From assembly GCA_007693915.1 (NCBI GenBank), contig RECS01000127.1, positions 1-42,506 of the forward strand: a stretch of DNA of 42,506 nucleotides, given 5' to 3'. The position numbers and the translations under genes were made by a program. The notes under the pieces were generated by a model. It was not told the DNA's origin, did not search any database, and saw only the letters and a list, made by a program, of their open reading frames with translations. Every line of letters starts with the position of its first letter. Positions within the stretch are counted from its first letter, which is position 1. Below are positions 27,501 to 34,538 of the stretch, one piece after another. The stretch comes from Saprospirales bacterium (GTDB lineage Bacteria > Bacteroidota > Bacteroidia > Chitinophagales > Saprospiraceae).

Positions 27501-27607
27501 GGAGAGTTAATTTATTTGGCGCCATGATACTAGAACCTTATTATGCTTTTCCTATCAGGGACGGCAGTAGAGCGACATTTGGTTTGAATTTTATTCCCGG
27601 CTGGTAG
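24539..27607 (+). CDS. outer-membrane peptidase-MA/TolB-propeller/beta-barrel protein
   Basis: 1022 residues from the ATG at 24539, chosen because it starts the signal peptide (MRYFIFLFLFSICGP). The N-terminal 250 residues resemble a gluzincin peptidase: HELVHAFQ is the HExxH site and IIEGKAEYLS supplies the downstream Glu. Residues about 280-600 are a TolB/PD40 propeller with repeated SPNGRYVVFLS, SPDSRTFAYVG and SNDGSRIAVTT units. The last ~380 residues are alternating strands of a surface-antigen-like beta-barrel ending in FGLNFIPGW, with a terminal aromatic typical of outer-membrane insertion. The protein should sit in the outer membrane and act on or bind peptides. The substrate is unknown. 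Confidence 0.8.
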   Translation: MRYFIFLFLFSICGPVVPEAFGQYFGKNKPRYDQFDFRVLQTPNFLIYHYIDDDKLLHDIARQSEMWYRNHADIFRHEIKERNPLIFYNDHSDFQQTNAIASNIGVGTGGVTEGLRNRVIMPLTTSNQKTFHVLGHELVHAFQFNMILGNDSLSFENLGNIPLFIIEGKAEYLSRGRDDPFTAMWMRDAVLRDDIPSIRDMNNPKYFPYRYGHAFWAYLTGTYGDAVIKPLFMAMAKYGMREAFPRVLERSMDEVSSDWIQAMKNHYQPVLEKHEFNVIGRRVISDETAGEMNVSPAISPNGRYVVFLSEKDLFTADLYLANASNGEIIRKLASSIRYSDIDHIDVIESAGTWSPDSRTFAYVGFRKGRNVLITVDVESGRRINTYKIPGLTAFTNPAWSPTGDVIALSGVVDGRPDFFLFNMRSKRLENVTNDRFSYLLPSWSNDGSRIAVTTDRVSMQQGMINGKWVHNLAILDVESREITDLDVFPGADNFNPVFDSGDNIWFLSDRDGFRDIYQLNSDLDSVFQKTRIATGVSGITSFAPAITIARRIDRVLYTLYEEGNYFIHSARPDNFLSEQVDPTDVDISLSGQLPLVGRIAPSLSDGGLGRLVLDDFPDTLSFEPIPYDHRFSLIAASQSMGVGVGVGSGAMGSGTFLGGGVQLLFSDILGDHQLFTTLFLNGEIYDIGLMASYINRESRINWGVSLSHVPYRTGFSNWTLEPLPDGNPNDLFPVLRTDLLRIFEQQLSVMAAYPFNVTTRVEVGLGTSYRFFRLDRYRDYYTQTGLYIGRDRQRISLDGDLDLGGFVVRKAFTHNVGTALVGDNSFFGMTSPLQGYRYRLGYNYYFGGYDFHAVTADARKYFWLNPISIAVRGFHFSRIGDDATSFFPIYIGQMGMVRGYDIGSRELSEFYDLTVGQVTGSKVLLGSFEVRLPFTGPERLALIPSGFLFSDLNLFFDVGVAFNDYDKIAFKNPERSEAAVLMSAGVSWRVNLFGAMILEPYYAFPIRDGSRATFGLNFIPGW

Positions 27608-27613
27608 GCAGGT

Positions 27614-28543
27614 TTATACTGAAAAAGAAGAGAAAGCAAGTGCTGCTGCCCCTAGCAAAGCTGTTTTTTGCTTTTCTAGACCACTCAGTTCTATTTTAAT
27701 TTTTCCTTTGTGGTGACTCAAAAGGTTGTCTTCAAATGCACGTCTCATAGGTGAAAGTAAAACTTCACCGGATTGTGCCAAACCTCCGGAGAGGAAAATT
27801 GCCTCGGGACTAAAGAGTGCTGCCATAGAGGATAGGTGAAGACCTAAATATTCACCGGTGATTTTATAGGTTTGGATAGCATGCTTATCTCCCTCTTCTG
27901 CGAGAGCCTGTATTTGACGTGGTCTTAATTCACCTTTCTGTCCTTCTGTAGTTTCAAGAAAAGTGGTGGTTAGGCCACCAATAGAAACGTATCTCTCTAT
28001 GCATCCTAATCTACCACAACCGCATTTTCTGCCTCCGGGAATCAGGCAGGTATGCCCCATTTCGCCGGCCATTCCATCTGATCCGTAAAGCACCTGTCCC
28101 CCGGTATATATTCCGCTGCCCAGCCCTGTACCCAGTGTAACTACCATAAAGTCATTCATACCTTGGGCTTTGCCATATATTTTTTCACCAATTGCAGCTG
28201 CATTAGCATCGTTGGTGATTTTACATTTCAGACCGGATACTTCTGTAAAAATGGATGCAAATGGAACAATGCTTTTAGCGAAATCCAGATTGGGGGCATA
28301 ATGAATGCAGCCAGTATGGTAGTTGGCGTTTGGTGCCCCAACACCAATTCCACAAATTCCGGACTGATCAAAGTTAATTAAGTTTTGTAGTTCTTTATGA
28401 ACCCGTGTTATCAAGTCTTCGGCTCTCGAAAATTCACCTGTTTTTACTGACCCGCTGCCATATAGTTGACCGCTATTGTCAACCCACCCAAATTTGGTGT
28501 TGGTTCCACCTACATCTACGGCTGCTGCAAACTGCTTCTTCAT
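27614..28543 (-). CDS. ROK-family sugar kinase (glucokinase-like)
   Basis: 309 residues. The N-terminal phosphate-binding motif is DVGGTNTKFGWVD. The sugar site is TNDANAAAIGE, the second phosphate motif VTLGTGLGSGIY, then GEMGHTCL and the ROK zinc site CGCGRLGCIE. No helix-turn-helix precedes the kinase, so it is an enzyme rather than a ROK repressor. It phosphorylates glucose or another hexose with ATP in the cytosol; the exact sugar is not evident. It is convergent with the large outer-membrane gene, with 6 bases between stops. Confidence 0.92.
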   Translation of the reverse strand: MKKQFAAAVDVGGTNTKFGWVDNSGQLYGSGSVKTGEFSRAEDLITRVHKELQNLINFDQSGICGIGVGAPNANYHTGCIHYAPNLDFAKSIVPFASIFTEVSGLKCKITNDANAAAIGEKIYGKAQGMNDFMVVTLGTGLGSGIYTGGQVLYGSDGMAGEMGHTCLIPGGRKCGCGRLGCIERYVSIGGLTTTFLETTEGQKGELRPRQIQALAEEGDKHAIQTYKITGEYLGLHLSSMAALFSPEAIFLSGGLAQSGEVLLSPMRRAFEDNLLSHHKGKIKIELSGLEKQKTALLGAAALAFSSFSV

Positions 28544-28561
28544 TTCAAATTATTATAGAGG

Positions 28562-28591
28562 CAAAGTTAGTTTTTCAATATTTGATGACAA
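28562..28591 (-). promoter_or_regulatory. promoter of the ROK kinase
   Basis: On the minus strand TTG (28589-28591), spacer 19, TAACTTTG (28562-28569). The -7 ends 19 bases before the ATG. Confidence 0.7.
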
Positions 28592-29034
28592 AGAATGTTG
28601 AGATATTTTTGAAAGATTCAAATTCAATTAAAAGTTAGAAAGCAATGCATTGTGATTTGGTGAGTTTCCGAACTAAGTCCAGCTCTAACAAAGTCGAAAG
28701 CGTAAATGTCGAACCGATTTTGGCTGAAGCCAAAATTGAAGATCATTTCCAGTTTTTGAGATAAGGATATTTTATGTGCGACTGGAATGCCGATTCAGAT
28801 GAGTTGGTTTTTAATATTACAGTCGACTTAAGTTCGGCTGCACTTGGTTCGGCTGGTCTCACCGCAATGCATCCACAAGTCATTCAACAAATGCTGCTTA
28901 GGCCCCGAAGTTCAAAGTTGAATACATAAACATAACCCGAAACTTGAAACTCCCCACACCTTTCAATTTGCGTTGTTATTTAAAGAGACGGTTTTATTGT
29001 ATTTTTGCAGCTTCAAAAATCAATACTTACAATA
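28592..29034. other. intergenic stretch with inverted repeat, no gene seen
   Basis: Between the divergent ROK kinase and rluD genes. It holds a near-continuous palindrome, ATTTTGGCT 28717-28725 against AGCCAAAAT 28728-28736 with a 2-base loop, and two copies of TTCGGCTG in the 28820-28860 area. No open frame with support. A TATTTTTG -7 for rluD is at 29000-29007. Confidence 0.5.
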
Positions 29035-30114
29035 ATGTCAATTGCTGAGCAAGATCCCAATACGGAGGATGAATATTATATTTTTAGGGAAATAGTGGTG
29101 GATCCCGGTCAGAGTCCGCTTAGGATTGATAAATTCCTACACGACAGGATAGAGAAAATTAGTCGATCCAAGGTGCAAACTGCCATTAAGGCCGGTTCTG
29201 TTTTAGTGAATGATCGTGAGGTGAAAAGCAATCATAAAGTACTTCCGGGTGAAGTCATTAAAGTAATTATACCCGAGCCACCACGAGATCATACAGAGAT
29301 TTTTCCTGAAGCTATCGAGCTGGATATAGTTTATGAGGATGAATATTTGATGGTGGTCAATAAGCCGGCAGGTTTGGTGGTTCATCCCGGCATTGGGAAT
29401 CGCAGTGGAACTTTGGTGAATGCGCTTGCTTATTATCTACAAAACTCTGACCTACCTCTTTTGCCTGGCAATATGGCGGATCGACCTGGATTGGTGCACC
29501 GAATAGATAAGGACACATCCGGATTACTGGTCATAGCCAAAGAAGAAATGGCCATGAATAAATTGGCGAAGCAATTTTTTGATCACAGTATAGACAGAGA
29601 GTATGTCGCACTCATCTGGGGGTCTAAAGAGGAAGCTTCGGGGACGCTTGATGGATATATAGGCAAGCATCCCAATCACATAAAGAAAAGGCATCTGTAT
29701 AAAGAAGCTGAGGATGGTAAATACTCGGTAACCCACTATGAGACCATAGAAGATTTATATTATGTAAGTCTGGTAAAATGTAAGCTAGAAACAGGGAGGA
29801 CGCATCAAATCAGGGTGCATTTTAGTTGTACAGGGAATCCCATATTTAATGATTCTCTGTATGGCGGTGACAGTATTCGAAAAGGGACCGTTTTTAGTAA
29901 GTACAGGCAATTTGTTGAAAACTGCTTTGCGCTGATGCCACGACAGGCATTGCATGCCCGTAGTCTTGGGTTCGTGCACCCGGCTACAGGTGAGCGAATG
30001 TTTTTTGAGGCACCCTTACCTGATGATTTTGCCTCAGTTATGGAAAAATGGAGAACCTATGTGGCTTACAAAAGATCGAAATCTGAAATTGTAAATGAGG
30101 GAGAAAATGAGTGA
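29035..30114 (+). CDS. rluD: 23S rRNA pseudouridine synthase, RluD type
   Basis: 359 residues from the ATG at 29035. The upstream TTG at 29005 overlaps the TATTTTTG promoter element and cannot be used. The S4 RNA-binding domain lies at about 20-80 (LRIDKFLHDRIEKISRSKVQ). The catalytic domain has the Asp motif HRIDKDTSGLLV and the conserved GRTHQIRVHF. It isomerises uridines in 23S rRNA; RluD-type is the best call by S4 domain and length. It overlaps the next gene by 8 bases. Confidence 0.92.
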   Translation: MSIAEQDPNTEDEYYIFREIVVDPGQSPLRIDKFLHDRIEKISRSKVQTAIKAGSVLVNDREVKSNHKVLPGEVIKVIIPEPPRDHTEIFPEAIELDIVYEDEYLMVVNKPAGLVVHPGIGNRSGTLVNALAYYLQNSDLPLLPGNMADRPGLVHRIDKDTSGLLVIAKEEMAMNKLAKQFFDHSIDREYVALIWGSKEEASGTLDGYIGKHPNHIKKRHLYKEAEDGKYSVTHYETIEDLYYVSLVKCKLETGRTHQIRVHFSCTGNPIFNDSLYGGDSIRKGTVFSKYRQFVENCFALMPRQALHARSLGFVHPATGERMFFEAPLPDDFASVMEKWRTYVAYKRSKSEIVNEGENE

Positions 30115-31144
30115 TTTAAATTTAAAAATTGATGCTTTATCAAAAACAGGGGAGTGGTTGCTGCAAAATGACTCTCCAGAACTTGAGTTTGCTGCTTTAA
30201 AATCCCAAACTGAAAACCCTTGGTTTACACTCGAAAATATTCGGCTATCAACTAAGTCTATAGCTGAGCAGTTTTTGAAAAAAAGAAAGTTGGAAGAGTG
30301 GTTGAATAATTATAGTATCAATCAGGATCTTTCTGTGAAATCCATTGGACTGATTATGGCAGGTAATCTGCCTCTGGTTGGATTTCATGATTTTTTAACT
30401 GTGTATCTCAGTGGGTATAAAGCACAGATCAAACTCTCTTCAAAAGATCAATTTCTACTGCCATGTATAGTTGAGAAAATAGCAGCGTATGATCCCGGAA
30501 TTAAGGAACAAATTATTTTCGTAGAAAAGATTAAAGCCCCCGATGCTGCTATTGCTACGGGCTCAGGAAATAGTGCGCGCTACTTCGAGTATTATTTCAG
30601 GGATATTCCACACATTATTAGAAAAAACAGGAATTCCGTTGCAGTCCTTTCAGGTAATGAGACAGATGAAGAACTTTTGGGACTTGGCGATGATGTTTTT
30701 CAGTATTTTGGTTTGGGTTGCAGATCAGTTTCTGCTTTGTTTGTCCCCCAGAATTATTCCTTCAAACGAATGATGGAGCTATTTAGGGAGCATTGGTCAA
30801 TGCTTAACAATCACGTAAAATACCGAAATAATTATGAGTACAATCTAGCATGTGCTCTTATGGAAAGTAAAAAGTTGATAGTTGGTGACGACCTATTACT
30901 TTTTGAGGAGTCCAGTTTTATCTCCAGAATTGCATGTCTCCATTATTCTCAGTATCAAAGCATTGATGAGGTAAAGAGTATTTTAAATGGAAACGATGAA
31001 GATATACAATGTGTAGTTTCTAACGTTCTAAGTCATAATGAGGTGCAACCACAGTTAGTTTGTTTTGGACAAGCACAGCAACCCGGTCTGATGGACTACG
31101 CTGATGGTGTGGATACTATGGAGTTTTTGCTAAGCATGAAATAA
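30107..31144 (+). CDS. LuxC-family acyl-CoA reductase
   Basis: 345 residues from the ATG at 30107, which overlaps the end of rluD by 8 bases; ATG 30095 is also open. LuxC-type motifs are LIMAGNLPLVGFHDFLTVYL near residue 85, then SGNSARYFEYYF, and the nucleophilic Cys in YFGLGCRSVSALFVP at about residue 205. It reduces an acyl-CoA to aldehyde with NAD(P)H. Here no luciferase or fatty acid reductase partner genes are adjacent. The physiological substrate in Bacteroidota is not settled. Confidence 0.87.
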   Translation: MSDLNLKIDALSKTGEWLLQNDSPELEFAALKSQTENPWFTLENIRLSTKSIAEQFLKKRKLEEWLNNYSINQDLSVKSIGLIMAGNLPLVGFHDFLTVYLSGYKAQIKLSSKDQFLLPCIVEKIAAYDPGIKEQIIFVEKIKAPDAAIATGSGNSARYFEYYFRDIPHIIRKNRNSVAVLSGNETDEELLGLGDDVFQYFGLGCRSVSALFVPQNYSFKRMMELFREHWSMLNNHVKYRNNYEYNLACALMESKKLIVGDDLLLFEESSFISRIACLHYSQYQSIDEVKSILNGNDEDIQCVVSNVLSHNEVQPQLVCFGQAQQPGLMDYADGVDTMEFLLSMK

Positions 31145-31180
31145 AAAAGTTTTACTACGGATCGAAATCCTATTTTAATT

Positions 31181-31816
31181 ATGACTAAAAGAGAAAGAGC
31201 TGACGGCATTATGAAAATTTTGGATGAATTGTATCCTAATACATACATTCCGTTAGACCATACAGATTCCTATACACTGCTGATTGCTGTTTTGTTGTCT
31301 GCTCAATGTACAGACGAAAGAGTAAATAAGGTCACTCCATTTCTTTTTGAGATGGCAGATAATCCCTACACTATGGCACAGATAGAGACTGAAAGAATTC
31401 AGGAAATCATACGTCCATGTGGCTTGTCTGGTTCAAAGTCAAAAGCCATCAGTAAACTTTCCGAAATTTTAATCAATGAACACAAGGGAGAAGTACCGGC
31501 ATCATTTGAGGCATTAGAAAAATTACCCGGTGTTGGTCACAAGACAGCTTCTGTAGTGATGGCACAAGCTTTTGGAGTTCCTGCATTTCCCGTGGATACA
31601 CACATACACAGATTAGCGTACAGATGGAAATTAAGTACCGGAAAGAATGTAATAAAAACGGAATCTGATTTAAAGAAAGCAATTCCCAGAGATAGGTGGA
31701 ATGATATGCATTTAAAGATCATCTATTTTGGAAGGGAATATTGCCCCGCGAGAGGTCATGATCCGAAAAAATGCCCCATTTGTAGTATTTACGGCAGGGC
31801 TAGTTTGTTTAAATGA
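31181..31816 (+). CDS. nth: endonuclease III (DNA glycosylase/AP lyase)
   Basis: 211 residues. The helix-hairpin-helix LPGVGHKTASVVM has the catalytic Lys, and the catalytic Asp is in PVDTHIHRLAYR. It removes oxidised pyrimidines and nicks the abasic site. The C-terminal iron-sulfur loop is CPARGHDPKKCPIC and the chain ends ten residues later without a fourth Cys, whereas E. coli Nth has C-x6-C-x2-C-x5-C. The cluster may be incomplete or use another ligand. It is 36 bases after the reductase gene and convergent with the M23 peptidase gene. Confidence 0.94.
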   Translation: MTKRERADGIMKILDELYPNTYIPLDHTDSYTLLIAVLLSAQCTDERVNKVTPFLFEMADNPYTMAQIETERIQEIIRPCGLSGSKSKAISKLSEILINEHKGEVPASFEALEKLPGVGHKTASVVMAQAFGVPAFPVDTHIHRLAYRWKLSTGKNVIKTESDLKKAIPRDRWNDMHLKIIYFGREYCPARGHDPKKCPICSIYGRASLFK

Positions 31817-31838
31817 TTGGCTTTTGAATGAACACTAA

Positions 31839-33149
31839 CTAGTCTAACCAACCCAGGCTGGTGAACATATTCGATTGTTTTTTCTCATCCTGTTCTTCAG
31901 GAATGGGTATTGCATCAACAATGGGTAAAATCCTGTTTCTATGCTTATGGAAAATCGGTAATTCCTCATCTGACATAGGCTCAGGAGGAGGCAAATTCAG
32001 TCGCCTGTGATCTACCTGTACACCATTTTTCCAGAATCTGAAGCAAACGTGGGGTCCTGTGGCTAAACCGGTAGCACCAACATATCCAATAATCTGTCCT
32101 TGTCTAACCCTTACACCTGGTCTGATGCCGTCTGCAAATCTGGACATATGTAAATACTGAGTTTCATAAGTGTTGTCGTGACGGATTCTTACATAATTTC
32201 CATTTCCTGAATTGTAAGCAGCACGTGTGACAGTACCATCTGCAACAGAGAATATCTCAGTGCCATGCGGAGCTGCATAATCTGTACCTAAGTGTGGTCT
32301 TACTTTTCTCAGTACAGGGTGCATTCTCCTTGGATTGAAGCCTGATGAAATACGGGTATACCTGACAGGCGCTCGAAGAAACGCCCTCTTCATAGGTCTG
32401 CCCTCAAGATCAAAATATCCGGAGTAGTTTTCGCTTTCGTAATAGATGGCATAGTTGTCACCACTTCGATTGATAAAATTTGCCCCGAGTAAACGTCCAA
32501 TCCCAACTGATTCATCGCCAATCATCAGGTCTTCAAAAAACAATTTGAATTTATCTCCAGGCTGAACATGGTGAAAGTCAATCGTCCACGCCAAAGCATC
32601 TTCCATTTTGGCTATCAAGGCAGGATTCATATCATTTCTGCGCATGGTTACCCATAAAGAGTGATCTATTGTACCTGCCCCTGTTCTGATAACAGTGTCT
32701 ATTGGATTTTGGAATTCTTCAGCGTAAATAGAATCTTTTAGTGAATAAACAATGTACCTCAATGGTCCTGGTTGGTAAATGAAAAAGTCCGCAGCATCTG
32801 TGGTATCTCTGTTTAAGATGCTATAGGGTCTGTTGGCACGTAAACGTCGTACCGAGAATACATCCCGGCTGGCTGTTTCCAGTTGTGCAATGATAGAATA
32901 GGGGACTTTATGTCTCAAAAGTATATCAGCAAGAAACTCATTTGGAGAAATGGTGTCCTTGAAAATAAAAAATGAATCTGGGTGGAATCCAAAATAGAGG
33001 TCAATTTCAGGCTCTTCTTGAATAGATTCTTCAAGCAGGTTTTCTCCACCATTAGAGTTGTTTATTATTGATCGGGATAGCATTGCGATGCCTATGAGTA
33101 ATAAAATAACAGTAATAACTATCCAGCTCGATGTTTTTTTAATGTTCAT
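31839..33149 (-). CDS. M23-family peptidase, envelope-anchored
   Basis: 436 residues. An N-terminal membrane anchor (IVITVILLLIGIAMLSRSII) is followed by an OapA/LysM-like region where IAQLETASRDVFSVRRLR stands out, then a linker and the LytM domain at about 285-390. The first zinc ligands are in HLGTDYAAPHG, and the conserved Gly-rich core is GNYVRIRHDNTYETQYLHM. The usual second motif HxH reads HVC (ATGPHVCFRFWKNG), so one zinc ligand is Cys instead of His. It is expected to cleave, or regulate cleavage of, peptidoglycan cross-bridges in the periplasm. A TATTTTTG -7 at 33211-33218 lies 62 bases upstream. Confidence 0.9.
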   Translation of the reverse strand: MNIKKTSSWIVITVILLLIGIAMLSRSIINNSNGGENLLEESIQEEPEIDLYFGFHPDSFFIFKDTISPNEFLADILLRHKVPYSIIAQLETASRDVFSVRRLRANRPYSILNRDTTDAADFFIYQPGPLRYIVYSLKDSIYAEEFQNPIDTVIRTGAGTIDHSLWVTMRRNDMNPALIAKMEDALAWTIDFHHVQPGDKFKLFFEDLMIGDESVGIGRLLGANFINRSGDNYAIYYESENYSGYFDLEGRPMKRAFLRAPVRYTRISSGFNPRRMHPVLRKVRPHLGTDYAAPHGTEIFSVADGTVTRAAYNSGNGNYVRIRHDNTYETQYLHMSRFADGIRPGVRVRQGQIIGYVGATGLATGPHVCFRFWKNGVQVDHRRLNLPPPEPMSDEELPIFHKHRNRILPIVDAIPIPEEQDEKKQSNMFTSLGWLD

Positions 33150-33220
33150 ATTTTAAGTCCTTAAAGCAGCCTGTCCTTGTTTAACTTAACTGTGATTTAA
33201 ATGTGTATTGCAAAAATAAA

Positions 33221-33952
33221 TTATTCTTGTTCCTCAATTATCGCGTCATCTATAATTTCATCGCCGTCCCCATCGAGATCGTCAAAACCATAAACCTTTC
33301 TTTTATCCTTTTTATTGGGTTTATTAGCTTCCGTTTCTTCAATGCGCATGCCTTTTGGCGGAGCAGGTCTACCATCAGCAAAGGCTTTTGCTTGTTCAAA
33401 AAAATCGTCCTTATCGTCAAGAAGTGATTTTCCTCTATAATCCATCGGTCCGGTGTGTTTCTCTTTTTCCAGTCTTTCGATTTCGTCTAATTTTGCTGAC
33501 TTTTTTTCGACATCATCTAAAAAGGAGTCTAATTTTTCCCGAATTTTTTCACCCTTATCTTTTATATGGCTTCCGGCACTTTTTAAATTTTCTTCAATTT
33601 TATTCCTAAAGGCATTGGAGGTAGTTTCATTGGATTCTTTTGAACTACTTAAGTTTCTTTTCACCTCTGACTCACTTTTCTGTTTCAGGTCGTCCAGATC
33701 TATTTCGTCCTCGTCAAAAAACAGATTACTAATGCTCGAACCTGTAATCTCATTTTTTTGATCTGAATTATTCACTCTTTCATTTACAGTTTGATTGGAG
33801 CCACTATCATTTGCATCCACTGTTTTAGTCAATCCCAAATCTTCCAATATTTTTTCCACATCCTTTTTTTCACTGCTGATAAACTCATCAGAAGAGGGAA
33901 TTGGACTTTCTTCTTTTACAAAGAGTTTTTTGATTTTTTTTAAGAGTCCCAT
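33221..33952 (-). CDS. acidic, partly coiled-coil protein of unknown function
   Basis: 243 residues. A basic start (MGLLKKIKKLFVKEE) is followed by a low-complexity region rich in Ser, Glu, Lys and Asp, a predicted coiled coil at about 115-165 (IKDKGEKIREKLDSFLDDVE), and a strongly acidic end (DLDGDGDEIIDDAIIEEQE). There is no signal peptide or enzyme motif. The ATG lies only about 20 bases after the terminator of the 23-codon unit and no promoter fits in between. Expression therefore needs read-through or a promoter inside the small unit. The M23 gene is downstream, 71 bases away, with its own -7. Confidence 0.75.
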   Translation of the reverse strand: MGLLKKIKKLFVKEESPIPSSDEFISSEKKDVEKILEDLGLTKTVDANDSGSNQTVNERVNNSDQKNEITGSSISNLFFDEDEIDLDDLKQKSESEVKRNLSSSKESNETTSNAFRNKIEENLKSAGSHIKDKGEKIREKLDSFLDDVEKKSAKLDEIERLEKEKHTGPMDYRGKSLLDDKDDFFEQAKAFADGRPAPPKGMRIEETEANKPNKKDKRKVYGFDDLDGDGDEIIDDAIIEEQE

Positions 33953-33970
33953 GATTGTTAAGTATTAAAA

Positions 33971-34007
33971 TAAAAAAACCCGGATACAAATATAATGCAT
34001 CCGGGTT
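33971..34007 (-). terminator. intrinsic terminator after the 23-codon ORF
   Basis: On the minus strand a perfect 9-bp GC-rich stem (33977-33985 with 33999-34007, AACCCGGAT pairing with ATCCGGGTT), 13-base loop, then seven T. It begins 29 bases after the small ORF stop and ends right before the next gene. Confidence 0.9.
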
Positions 34008-34019
34008 AACTGTTTAACC
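34004..34019 (-). promoter_or_regulatory. alternative hairpin overlapping the terminator
   Basis: GGTTAA (34004-34009) and TTAACC (34014-34019) form a perfect 6-bp stem with a 4-base loop. It uses four bases of the terminator stem, so the two hairpins are mutually exclusive, as in attenuators. The stem is short, so this may be chance. Confidence 0.4.
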
Positions 34020-34035
34020 TTAAAACCATTCTGTT

Positions 34036-34107
34036 TTAAAAGTTCTTTGTAGCAGGTGCGTTCAAAGCAGCTACGTTGAAAATTCTTTTAAATCTTCTTT
34101 TAAACAT
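34036..34107 (-). CDS. 23-residue basic small protein or leader peptide
   Basis: ATG 34105-34107, stop TAA 34036-34038. The peptide has an Arg/Lys/Phe-rich amphipathic start (MFKRRFKRIF), then an Asn/Ala-rich middle (NVAALNAPA), and ends TKNF. It is preceded by GGAGGT (34112-34117) four bases from the ATG, the only strong Shine-Dalgarno I found in the window. A consensus promoter lies upstream and a terminator downstream, so the unit is about 150-160 bases. I do not recognise a family. It could be a functional microprotein or the leader of an attenuator for the gene at 33952. Confidence 0.65.
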   Translation of the reverse strand: MFKRRFKRIFNVAALNAPATKNF

Positions 34108-34133
34108 AATTACCTCCGTTTTTTAATTGTTTG

Positions 34134-34166
34134 CAAAGATACAAAGCTGTAACGACCCAAGCCAAA
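34134..34166 (-). promoter_or_regulatory. promoter of the 23-codon unit
   Basis: On the minus strand TTTG (34163-34166), spacer about 21, TATCTTTG (34134-34141). It would start RNA about 20 bases before the ATG, with the SD in between. Confidence 0.8.
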
Positions 34167-34538
34167 CTTTTGTTTAAAAAAATAAATAAAAAAGTAAGAT
34201 TTTCTAAAAAATTAGATTTAATGGGATGTTAGCAAAATTAAAATTTAAAAAAAATGTTTTAACGAAAATTAATTTTAAATTATAAAATGTGACCTTTGTT
34301 TAGTCTCAATTTCTTATTTTAATCAGGTTTTTTAAATTGAAAATCATTGATTTTTGTCTGTCTTTTAAGTTGTTTATACCTTTTTATCAATATGTTAAAG
34401 AATATAAAAATATTTAATATGATTACCGGTAAATCTGATATTGAAGATTGAATTGAATCATGCTGTCGTATCTAATTTTTTCTAGATATTTTTTTAAGAC
34501 TTAAAAGTTTAACCGAAAGCTTTTTTAATTCCTGCAAC
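34167..34538. other. very AT-rich intergenic stretch, no gene seen
   Basis: Between the promoter of the small unit and the pgk stop. Dominated by A and T runs. The only repeat of note is the near-palindrome GATTACCGGTAAATC around 34419-34433. No clear pgk terminator was found. Confidence 0.5.

Noticed and set aside
29005-29034. TTG start giving a ten-codon longer RluD
   Set aside because: The TTG is part of the TATTTTTG promoter element; the ATG at 29035 is followed directly by the normal N-terminus.
33453-33761. 102-codon Ser/Phe-rich plus-strand ORF
   Set aside because: Antisense shadow of the acidic low-complexity protein; Glu/Lys/Asp codons read backward give Phe/Ser/Leu.
34036-34107. 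Relation of the 23-residue peptide to NVEALA-type small peptides
   Set aside because: Only the short NVAAL string is similar; the peptide lacks the leader and the family's length, so the match may be chance.
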